Source: Mya arenaria (Eukaryota > Mollusca > Bivalvia > Myida > Myidae). Taken from it: a DNA stretch of 64,000 nucleotides. The notes under the pieces were generated by a model. That model searched no databases and had not been told where the DNA came from. It saw only the letters and a list, made by a program, of their open reading frames with translations. The stretch covers positions 6,908,213 through 6,972,212 of the forward strand of contig NC_069124.1 of the NCBI RefSeq assembly GCF_026914265.1. The letters are read 5' to 3'. This document shows, piece by piece, positions 1 through 12,468 of this stretch. The position numbers were made by a program, and so were the translations under genes. The stretch's first letter is position 1, and every line of letters starts with the position of its first letter.

Positions 1-1
1 T

Positions 2-587
2 CAAACAAACCTTGCACCCATTCAAAGCTCTTCCTCTGCTGTGATTAATGTTGACACAAAATCTTCTTTCGCAAATGCCATATCGGAACTGAATTCGAAA
101 AACTTTTCTCAGCAAATAGCTCAAACAGCTGCGAATGCCAGTAACTCGGCATCTGCTGAGCCTTCTTTAGTTGTTCCGGTTCCGCCACCCCCACCTCCTA
201 TGCCCGGAGCGGGCGTTCCTTCTCCTCCACCACCACCACCACCACCACCAGGAGCTGGGATCCCACCACCACCACCGCCGCCGCCTTTTCCGGGAGGCGC
301 CCCTGCTCCACCTCCACCTCCGCCTCCCCCAGGACTCCCGGGGTTCCCACAACCTCCTCCACCACCACCGCTGCCACCGGGAAGTGGTATACCGCCACCG
401 CCGCCACCACCACCAGGAACCGGAGGTGCTATTCCTTCTCCACCGCTCCCACCAGGTGGCCTTCAAAGGGCGTCAACGTTTCCATTAAGATCTCAACCTG
501 AATATTTGCCACATATAAGCACGCCTACACCAAAACATAAGATGAAAACATTCAACTGGTCGAAAATTCCTCCGAATTCCGTTACAG
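2..587 (+). CDS. INF2: INF2 exon 1 in window: FH1 proline-rich region and FH2 start
   Basis: The frame is open from base 2, with no upstream stop and no credible start codon, so this is an internal or 5'-truncated exon. Runs of 6-9 prolines broken by Gly/Ala are typical profilin-binding FH1 sequence. The exon ends at an ACAG/GTTTGT donor after the first base of a codon. Confidence 0.88.
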
Positions 588-3500
588 GTTTGTTGCTTAA
601 TTACATTTATAGCTGCATATAATTAATGAAACTTGAAATACAAGTCTATTCGTGTTGTATTTCAAACGATGATGTCCTTTAACCTCCGTTTTATCTCCAG
701 GAGTACAGCGCCCACAATATTCCATAGGAAAGCCATGCGATGCATGTAGGATATGACATTAAAATATCAAAGTTTAAAACATTCCAATCTAGCCGAGGTA
801 TCTTTCGCGAAACTTTTGTTTTTGTTTATATTGATTAAGCTATTACGTGAGCTACACAACAAGAGCACCCTCAACTTCTGTATTTGGTTATTGTAACTTG
901 TATTTACCCCACACCACAATGATACCACATGTCCGACGATCCCGTCTTTCATGTGATACCAACGTATTGTATACATTTATCATATACTTATCCACTTTCA
1001 CATACCTCATATCCATTGCAAATAGCGATCGGCTGAATTGAGGGTACATGCACTATGGATTCACTGACTGGTCAAATTCGGTATTCCCAATATTGATATA
1101 TATTTTTGTAGTTCTTGTTCGTTTGTCTTAAGCTTCGTCTTTCAATCGTTGTGTTATCAAACAATTAAGAAAAGTGAATGGCTTCTAGGACCGTCAATGT
1201 TATGTAAATGTACTTTTTTACTGTATCGCCCCTCCAGTTGAAGGTAACGTGTGGAAGGAAGTGATCTCTATGGACGACCAGATTCCCGTCAACTACGACA
1301 CAATCGAGCAGCTCTTCTGTCTCAAAACCATCGAGCACGAGGCTAAAGGACCCGTCAAACAGCATGTGCCCTCAAAGGTTAGTTTTCTATGACAATTTAC
1401 TGTTTTCTCTACCCCCCTCCCTTTAATAGTTAGGGTTTGGCATGTATGTTTTTGTCAACTCCCGTTTGATAGTGGCCCACTTACTATTTTCCTTCTTTGT
1501 ATTGCTTGTTCTTTCATCAAATACCAGTACATTAAACACATTTCCTTACGTTTGGTGAATTCGTTTTAGTTTGATGGCCTTTTCACCATGTCTCGTTCAC
1601 GGTAATAATACTTGGGCATGCGATATTCTAGACTGCAAACCTTCTTTAGATCTAAGTGTCTGATGATGCATTCAATGTTCTCGTCTGCAGTTGTTTTTTA
1701 TGCCCCCGAAGGTGGGCATATTAAAATTGCACCGTCCGTCGTCCGTCCGGCTCTGTAACTTTCCCTTGTATGGACAGATTTTAAAATAACTTGCCACATG
1801 TGTTCCACATACCAAGACGACGTGTGGCGTGCAAGACTCGTGTCCCTACCTCAAAGGTCAAGGTCACACTTAGTGTTTATTCACAATGGAGTGCTGCATA
1901 TAAGGACATAGAGTATAGGTTGTCGTGTCCGGGCTGTAACTTTATCTTGTATGGACAGATTTTAAAATAACTTGCCACATGTACCACATGACAAGACGAC
2001 GTGTCGCGTGCAAGACCCGTGTCCCTACCTCAAAGGTCAAGGTCACACTTAGTGTTAATTCACAATGGAGTGCTGCATATAAGGACATAGAGTATAGGTT
2101 GTCGTGTCCGGGCTGTAACTTTCCCTTGTATGGACAGATTTTAAAATTACTTGCCACATGTGTTCCACATACCAAGACGACGTGTCGCGTGCAAGACCCG
2201 TGTCCCTACCTCAAAGGTCAAGGTCACATTTAGGGTTTATTCACAATGGAGTGCTGCATATAAGGACATAAGAGTATAGGTTGTCGTGTCCGGGCTGTAA
2301 CTTTCTCTTGTAGGGACAGATTTTAAAATAACTTGCCACATGTGTTCCACATACCAAGACGACGTGTCGCCTGCAAGACCCGTGTCCCTACCTCAAAGGT
2401 CAAGGTCACACTTAGTGTTTATTCACAATGGAGTGCTGCATATAAGGACATAGAGTATAGGTTGTCGTGTCCGGGCTGTAACTTTCCCTTGTATGGTCAG
2501 ATTTTAAAATAACTTGTCAAATGTGTTACACATACCCAGACGACGTGTTGCGTGCAAAACCCGAGTCCCTACCTCAAAGGTCAAGGTCACACTTAGTGTT
2601 TATTCACAATGGAGTGCTGCATATAAGGACATAGAGTATAGGTTGTCGTGTCCGGGCTGTAACTTTCTCTTGTATGGAAAGATTTTAAAATAACTTGCCA
2701 CATGTGTTCCACATACCAATACGACGTGTCGCGTGCAAGACCCGTGTCCCTACCTCAAAGGTCAAGGTCACACTTAGTGTTTATTCACAATGGAGTGCTG
2801 CATATAAGGACAGAGAGTATAGGTTGTCGTGTCCGGGCTGTAACTTTCTCTTGTATGGACAGATTTTAAAATAACTTGCCAAATGTGTTCCCCATACCAA
2901 GACGACGTGTCGCGTGCAAGTCCCGTGTCCCTGCCTCAAAGGTCAAGGTCACACATAGTGTTTATTCACAATGGAGTGCTGCATATAAGGACATAGAGTA
3001 TAGGTTGTCATGTCCGAGCTGTAACTTTCCCTTGTATGGACTGATTTGAAAATAACTTGCCACATGTGTTCCACATACCAAGACGACGTGTCACGTGCAA
3101 GACCCGTGTCCCTGCCTCAAAGGTCAAGGTCACACTTAGTGTTTATTCACAATGGAGTGCTGCATATAAGGACATAGAGTATAGGTTGTCGTGTCCGGGC
3201 TGTAACTTTCTCTTGTATGGACAGATTTTAAAATAACTTGCCACATGTGTTCCACATACCAAGACGACGTGTGGCGTGCAAGTCCCGTGTCCCTGCCTAA
3301 AAGGTCAAGGTCACACATAGTGTTTATTCACAATGGAGTGCTGCATATAAGGACATAGAGTATAGGTTGTCGTGTCCGGGCTGTAACTTTCTGTTGTATG
3401 GACAGATTTTAAAATAACTTGCCACATGTGTTCCACATACAAAGACGTCGTGTGGCGTGCAAGTCCCGTGTCCCTGCCTCAAAGGTCAAGGTCATACATA

Positions 3501-6500
3501 GTGTTTATTCACAATGGAGTGCTGCATATAAGGACATAGAGTATAGGTTGTCATGTCCGAGCTGTAACTTTCCCTTGTATGGACAGATTTTAAAATAATT
3601 TGCCACATGTGTTCCACATACCAAGACGACATGTCGCGTGCAAGACCCGTGTCCCTACCTCAAAGTTCAAGGTCACACTTAGTGGTTATTCACAATGGAG
3701 TGCTACATATAAGGACATAGAGTATAGGTTGTCGTGTCCGGGCTGTAACTTTCTCTTGTATGGACAGATTTTAAAATAACTTGCCACATGTGCTCCACAT
3801 ACCAAGACGACGTGTCACGTGCAAGACCCGTGTCCCTGCCTCAAAGGTCAAGGTCACACGTAGTGTTTATTCACAATGGAATGCTGCATATAAGGACATA
3901 GAGTATAGGTTGTCGTGTCCAGACTGTTACTTTCCCTTGTATGGACTGATTTGAAAATAACTTGCCACATGTGTTCGGCATACCAAGACGACGTGTCGCG
4001 TGCAAGACCCATGTCCCTACCTCAAAGGTCAAGGTCACACTTAGTTTTTTTCCCAATGGATTGCTGCATATAAGGACATAGAGTATAGGTTGTCGTGTCA
4101 GGGCTGTTACTTTCCCTTGTATGGACAGATTTTAAAATCACTTGCCACATGTGTTCCACATACGAAGATGACGTGTCGTGCGCAAGACCCATGTCCCTAC
4201 CTCTAAGGTGAAAGATACACTAAGTGTTTATTCACAAGGAATTCTGAATATAAGGACATAACAGTGTAGGTTGTCAAGTATGGGTGGTATTTTTTTATGT
4301 TCAGAGGCAATTTAAAATAACTTGCCGTATGTATTTGACACGTAAAGGCAAGATCAACTTTTCATGTACTGACCTTGTTCGTAGGTCAATGTCACATTCG
4401 GGGGCATTCGTCACATACTGTGACAGCTCTTGTTTGTCATATGGTGTATCGAATACCCTGATAAAATTCTTCAGAATTATTTGTTTTAGTTTAGTTTTCT
4501 ACGTATTTCCTTTGGCCTGATTGTGGCGAAAGCTTATAGCTTATAGAATCACGCTCAATTTCGTTTGCTCGTAGAAACCATTACTAAATTTTGAGAACCC
4601 ACAAGGGTTCTCCCATGGTGGGAATCAATACATACACCACTAGACCACTCTCATCCTTTGAATTCTTTTTAATAATATAAATTGCTTTGGGTTTATTTTT
4701 GGCTGGTCCAATGTCAATGTATATTTATATCCTTTATGTTCTCGTCGGTCGCTTTCTCTTTTATGCTCAGTGATTATAGCAAGTAATCTAAACTGTCGAG
4801 TTTTTTTTTCAGCGTTGACATTTCTTGGTTAATTTAAAGTTTGTTTTTTTCTTCACATGTTTTAAATGAATTGATAGTGCTAAATTTAATACGTATACCA
4901 GACGTATAGTTGTTTAAAACATTTACATCAACCATGACATAACGACTCGATTCTTGCCTTTTACTCTGCCGCCACTAAGTAAACGAAGTTTCAACTCGAA
5001 TATTGATATCCATTGCCTTTATCCCCTGAGAGGGTGACCATAGATCGCTTTACTTTGAAGTCCTACTTGTTTGTCAAACAAACCATGATTGAAGTAGTTG
5101 TTTTATCAGAGAACTGCTTACTGCATGTGATGGTTCATTCGATATAGATTTAAATTTAAATTGAAACTACTCAGCATTTTAGCGGTTCTGCTTTAATTTT
5201 TATGCTCCATGTGCCCGGGAATGTGATACAACCCGATTACAATAAATCTTGGTTTGGAAATACCGTCGAAATGGCTTTCAGCCTCTTTGAAAACACCTGC
5301 TCCTTTAATATTGGAGTGATATTACGACACATAGAGTTTGTAAAAAAAAAACAAATTAATTCTATATTTGATTTTCTCTCTGAAAACATCTCTACTCAGT
5401 TTTCATTAGAGATATTTATGTTTAAGGTCACAGTTGAATTATTTTGACACTGATTACAAGCATTTCGATTTTATTGGGCATGCTAAGTCGAATATAAAAA
5501 AAAATGTGTTTATAAAAATGTCAGAAAAAGTGTTTCCTAATTGACGTTGTTTTACATATACATCCAATGTGTATATGCTGATATTTACAGGTTTTGTACC
5601 TATCCATCCTTGATAAATACCCCCACTTTTTATATATGTAGTGTGTTGTTTGTGGAGTTTTGTGCTGCTGTTCCATGTTTCTGTGTTTTTTTTTTGTGTT
5701 CTATGTCTTTGGCGTTGATCCTGTGCCATTAAACTGGATTCGTGTTAAACTTTTGACTACTTGCTTTTGTAGTTGTTTTTTAGCTCCACTGGCCGAAGGC
5801 CATGGAGCTTATGTCGTCACAGATTGTCCGTCGTGAGTGCGTGCGTGCGTGCGTGCGTGCGTAAACTTTTACTTTAAACGACATCTCCTCTGAAACTGAT
5901 AAGCGGATTTTGACAAAACTTCACAGGAATGTTCCTTTGGTGGTCCTTTACCAAAATTGCTCAAATGGTTCCGGTCCATTGCACAATATGGCCGCCAGAG
6001 CTAAAAATAGCAAAATCTTTAAACGACATCTCCTCTGAAACGGTTCGGCAGATTTTGATGAAACTTGACAGTAATGTTCCTTGGGTGGTCCTTTATTAAA
6101 ATTGTTCAAATGGTTCTGGTCCATTGCACAATATGGCCGCCACAGCTAAAAATAGCAAAATCTTTAAACGACATCTCCTCTGAAACGGATAGGCAGATTT
6201 TGATGAAACTTGACAGAATTGTTCCTTGGGTGGTCCTTAACCAAAATTGCTCAAATGGTTCCGGTCCGCTGCACAACATGGCTGCCAGGGCAAAAAAATA
6301 GAACAACCTTTAAAGAACATCTTCTCAGAAACCGATGATCAGATTTTGATGAAACTTAACAGAAATGTTCCTTGGATGGTCCTTTATCAAATTTGCTTCA
6401 ATGGTTTCGGTCCACTGCACAAGATGGCCCCCAGAGGTAAAAATAGAAAAACCTTTAAACGACTTCTCCTCAGAAACCGATGATCGTATTGCAATGAAAC

Positions 6501-9500
6501 TTGACAGAAATGTTACTTGGGTAGTCATTAACCAAAATTTGTTAAATGGTTCCAGTCCACTGCACACCATGGCTGCCAGAGCTAAAAAATAAAAAAAACT
6601 TTATACGACTTGTCGTCGAAACCGATGATCTTTTTTCGATAAAACTTGACAGAAATGTTTGTTTGGTGCTCCTTTACTCAAATTGCCCAAATCATTTCGG
6701 TCCACTGCACAACATGGCAGCCAGAGCTATTAAAGTATTTTTTTTTTTTAAATAACTTCTCCTCAAAAATTGATGATTGTATTTCTATGAAACTTGACGA
6801 AAATGTTCGTTAGGTGGTCTTTGCTTGAACCTTTTGGCCAGTGGAGCACAGGCACTGATGTGCCTCTTGTTTTTATATCTATAGATATTGTAGTGTACGT
6901 TCGTTCATTAATTCTCCTAATTCGCAGTGTTATACACGAAGTTATGATTGATATACTCCTATCATGCAGGTGATGTGTTTAAGATATATATACATAAATC
7001 CATCCTTCTGAGCAGGTTTTGTTACTGGACAACAAGAAGAGCATGAGCGTAAACATCTTCCTGAAACAGTTCAAGGAGGGCAACAAGGAGATCGTCGCCA
7101 TGATCCGCCAGGGGGACGTCACCAAGATCGGCAACGAGCGAATACGAGGTCTTCAGAAGATTTTGCCCGATACTGAAGACGTAAGATTTTTTTATTTACG
7201 GTGTAAGTAGTTCGGGTAAGAGAACACGATGGGATGGGACACCAGTATACACAAGGTCCTCGTATATTTGCTTGTTCGACGAGGACAGAACGGATACGAG
7301 GTGTTCAGTATAATGTTGTCCGATTTGTACAAGGTTAGTAATTTGGCATGTAAATAATTCTCTTAAATGCGTTTTCTATTTGATGATGCCAGGATTTGGC
7401 AACACGCATATACGAGTTAAAGCAATAGATTTAACGTTACCAATATCGCCAACGATATCGCCAGAGACGAGGTCTTAAAAACAGTATGTCCAATACCGTC
7501 GCTGTACCTACACTGTCATAGTATGATGTCCATGCAATAGTTCGGCGTTGTCACTTCGCCAACGAATGGGTATTACATATTACACATAGAATAAAACTAT
7601 TGTGCGGACGAAGTCCTTTCAGTATACGCTGAATGACGCCTAAAATAAAAGGAAACGAGCGTTTGTGGAGGTTCTTGTAACTCTGCTGAATATTAACGAC
7701 ATAAGCTCAATTGTCTAGTGTAATGAACGGCCTCAGACGAATTCGTAATCGCCTTCATTGTGACACTCATACCAAAAATGAACGTATACCGTTTCTCCGG
7801 TTGATGTAGATTATGTTTTACAGTTTATGCCAACAATTGTTCGATGGTGCATCTAAATCTTGTTCAGAGGTCGGTTCAATTATCATTATATCCATTTTAA
7901 GTCAAGTGCTTGCCAGACATAGCAACATTTTTTAAATGCGTCCGTATAACTGAAGTAGATTTCAGTAATATTTCAAAAATCATATTAAGTTAATATTGAA
8001 ACAACGAAAACTATTGAAAAACGTTAAATGGGCGATAACTTAACCTCAAGGTTTTTTTGTTAAACATTAAACTTTTTTTAGGATTGTAAAGAATGAAACA
8101 TTACAATATAAACAAACCATTAGAATATACTTACCTTTGTATAACTGTGTTACGAAACTCACTCGCTTCTTGAATTATTGGAAGAAATACAAGACAAAAT
8201 ATAACCTTTACATTTAATTATGATGAGGAAATACCAGACTGGAATGATGGTCAAATTTCACTCCTAGGAGAAATTATATAAAACCAATCTATACTGACAC
8301 AAAATGATGAGATGTCGTCTGGATTTAAATCAAAGCGCCTACAGCGCTGAAAGGCTTTCGGTGAGCTAAGTTTTGTGAGTATAGTCATGTAATTGTAAAA
8401 CAAATTTACCTAAACTAAAGATAGTTCATGCATGCTTATAAATTCCTTCGCAAATGCTGATACTCAATAAAATCAAAACCATGGAGTATCAGTCACTTGA
8501 AATACATATATTTAATATGTGGAATACCCAAATAATTAAGAAAGTATGGAACAATATTCAGCTGTATACGAAACCTTATCTGGAACGTTGGTTTAATAAA
8601 CAAATGTACTGAAATGAATTCAGGCAATTTTAGTAAAACCTACTTTACACTTGATCAAAACATGCCTTAGTCGTATTTGAATAAATTACCAGTGTGTGTC
8701 CGCTATACCAAATGTATCCAACAAAATGCATTGGAAAATGTTAATTAAGTTGATGTTTAAGGTATCTTTCGACAATGTCAGGATCCTCGCACAAAATCCT
8801 TCTGGGTCGATAACATACTATTTATTCCCTGTATGTATTTATGTATCTTATTAATGCCATCAACCTATGCCTATAGTGTACAAATAAACCGATTTATTTC
8901 AGTGGTTTAAAAATATGCATATGCAAAATGGCCAAGACTCTGGACTGAAATTACTGAGACAAACTGAAAAGACTTAACACACTTCCGTTCCATTCGGCAT
9001 TACATGACTATACGCACAAATCGTAGCAGACCAAAAGCCTGCCAACGCTTTAAGCGCTTTGATTTTATTTTAAAAGTGTATTGTATGCATTAAGTAATGG
9101 TTTAAGGTTGTTAATATGTACTTACACAAATAAATGGTTTGATGCGACACAGTCGTTGGTCACCACCGCTCTAACAGCGGTTGATTCGCTCGTGTGTGCA
9201 TTATTTCATAACATATTAAAAATGTGTATCAACGGTAGTGCATGAAATAGCTGTTGACCAGTGAGATACAAAACATCTGTGTTGACTTCTCACCAACTGT
9301 AGTGCAGGAAGCAGTGGTTGACCAGTGAGATACAATACATTTGTGTTGACTTCTCACCAACTGTAGTGCAGGAAGCAGTGGTTGACCAGTGAGATACAAT
9401 ACATCTGTGTTGACTTCTCACAAACTGTAGTGCAGGAAGCAGTGGTTGACCAGTGAGATATAATACATCTGTGTTGACTTCTCACCAACTGTAGTGCAGG

Positions 9501-12428
9501 AAGCAGTGGTTGACCAGTGTGATACAATACATCTGTGTTGTCTTTGTACCAATGTTGGTGCAGTGAACAGTGAATTGCCAATGAGCTACATAATATAATA
9601 TTTATACGCCATGCTTAATTTTGTGAGAGGCAAACACCTGTATGAATTCGACACCTTATATTTGAATTCACTTTCTGTTCATATACAAAGAATTGTTTTC
9701 AATATGTTTCAGATGAAGCCAATTTTAGACTACACCGGTGAAAAGGAAATGCTAGGCGGGGCGGAACAGTTTTATCTCGAACTTCATAACCTAGATGGTT
9801 ACAAACAGCGCATTGATGCTATGGTTTTGCGGCTTGATTTCGGAGCTTTTTTGGATAAAGTGAAGCCACTCATAAAGACGTACATTAAGACGTGTGATGC
9901 TTTGATGGAAAACGACTCATTGAAAGTCTTCCTGAGATTTGTTCTCCACACAGGAAACTTCATAAATGCGGTAATAGCTATTCAATGCATAAATTGAGGT
10001 TTAATTAACGTTTTACATTTACATTGCGAACTATCCATTTTATACGATAAGTGAAGGTGTCTCTATGGATTGTCGAGCTACATGAGATAACGATAATCAC
10101 TCTCCCGCAATGAAATGAGTGGTTGGTTCTTCCCCGCAATTAATCAGTATTTATGGAACGTCTAACCTGGCAATGGTATCTCGTATCAGGTTGTACGATT
10201 TATTTTTTGAACGTTCCGTTTCCTTGAAATGATAGGTTATGAACCTGTTCTATTATTAGACACATTACAAACCAAGATAAGGCATTTAAAGATAAGGCAA
10301 TTGGAGACGTCAACACTCACTCTGTCTGTTCTTGCACATACTAAGATAATATTTAAGATGATTTCCATATAAAGTTTGTATCACGCAAAACTCGAAATGC
10401 TCGGAAACGCTGATAACCGTGTTTTTTGGATGTTTTTTTTACATAAAACGTTATTGTCATATTCATTGCCTAGCAAATTGAGACTGAAACAAAATTGCTT
10501 TTAAAGTAATTGCTTTTTACGACGGTCTCTCAAGGCCGCGATTGTTCATGCCTAATGGACGGCTGCTGAAAACACTTATCTCCTAATTCATCGCCAGCCA
10601 CTCCTTTAACATTCCACGTCGTTCGCTCGATGTCATCTAAGTTGACTTTGTATTTACTATTATTTTATGCTTTATTGATAACATTTGGTTGGTTTTACTG
10701 GAATAGAATATCAATTCAAAAACAAAACGAAATGTGCACATTGATATCAATGTTGCATTAGATTTGGCCCAAACTTAAAGGACTCAGATACACATTGGAG
10801 GTACAATGTTTGAATGTTCTAAAATAGTCATAGCTTTGAATAGACATACATTTTGGTTTTCTAAAAACTATTTTCAAACAAACAAACAATCAAAATCATT
10901 TATCCTGAAACGTTTTTACGACGTCAAATCAGTGGCGATGGCCAAGTGGTGAGCGTAACTGACTCTAGATTAAAGGTACCCATGTTCATCAATGATAAGT
11001 GTTCTGGTTGTCAGCTAAACGGTTAACGACTTTCTAGCAGATTTGAATAACAATGCATATAATTATGATCGTCGCTTTGAAAGATTATAAGTATCTTCCA
11101 TGGCCCGTTTCCGCAAAACACTCTACGCTCGGGTCGGAATGAACCTATCTTACACTCTCGGCCATGGAAGATACTTATAATCTTTCAAACGAGGTTTACC
11201 GCAAAAACAACCTGCGCAAGGGTCGGGATGGACCTATCTTACACGAGCGGCTATGGTAGATGCTTTTCTCCCACCTCAGTTAAACAAAATTAAGTAAAAA
11301 TGTATTTTTTGCTGGTACTCTTTTGTGCTTAGTGAAAATAATTGCGTATGGATATGCGATAGTTCGTGGTTGTCATGGATATGCGCGCAGTGATTCAGAT
11401 TCTAAGGAGAGTGAAGCATTATTTCTTGAAAGGTGCCTGAAATCTGTTTTATTGTGACATTTAAAGCGAGTAATAATATAAGCGTTTTAAATATTGCCAC
11501 AAGACAAGGATTCTATGATGCTACAGTCTTCAACATGGGAGGTAATTACAATGTGGTGACCATTAAAAAGGAGTTCCATATGGGCATTTTATCTTCGCCC
11601 GTGGGCAAGATAAGAATTTCTAGCATGGTTAAATTATTGGATCTACTTATCTGAGGTGGGAGAAAATCAGATCTTAGGTTACAGTAAAATAAACCTGGGC
11701 GGTATTCATACAACTTGTTAAGTCATTCCTAACTTAAGTCACTTTCTTATGACAGGTCCTTGGTAGGTTAAAGTCAAATGAAAAGAAATGTATAATTGTT
11801 TTAACATTAAGTTTTCTTTCAAGAAGGTCAATGCAAATAATTTATTTTGGAAATTCTTTATTTTTTAATTTATATGACTAGAGAGATTATCAAATTAGGA
11901 AAGTGACTTAAGTTAGGAAATGACTTAAAAAGTTTTATGAATACCGCCCCGGAACGTCACGATTCTAAATTCATCCCGTTTTCCGTATGTTTCAGGGGAA
12001 GTATAGCGGGAACGCGGTGGGCTTCAAGATCAGTTCCCTGATCAAACTAGCGGATACACGGGCGAATAAACCCCGGGTCACGCTGCTCCATTATCTGGTG
12101 AACGAGGCGGAGAAGGAACACAGCAACGCCATCGCTTTTGTTGACGAGTTGTTTCCCGATCTCAGTTACATTAACAGGTTTATCTCTAGATACTTGAGTT
12201 CCAATAAAACGTTTATGTATTGTGTAACAATTTAAGTCCGTGCTCAAACCCATAAGCCACTATGTCACATATGCTTACTGAAATTCAAGAAACATTACAA
12301 TACCTTGTATTGCAGCTTTCAATTGATTAACTGTTCCTGACACACACACATGCGCACGCGCGAAAACGCACACGCACACACACGCGCACGTGCACACAAA
12401 CTAGCGCACATGCGCACGCGCGCAAACG

Positions 12429-12468
<40 letters not shown>

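Noticed and set aside
167-488. Long ORFs on the opposite strand and other frames over the proline-rich exon (Trp/Arg-rich and His-rich proteins)
   Set aside because: They are shadows of the CCx-rich FH1 coding sequence; the true frame leads into the FH2 domain.
1690-4430. Possible CRISPR array or clustered gene
   Set aside because: Units of 181 bp are repeated in full, without unique spacers, in a eukaryotic intron; it is a satellite.
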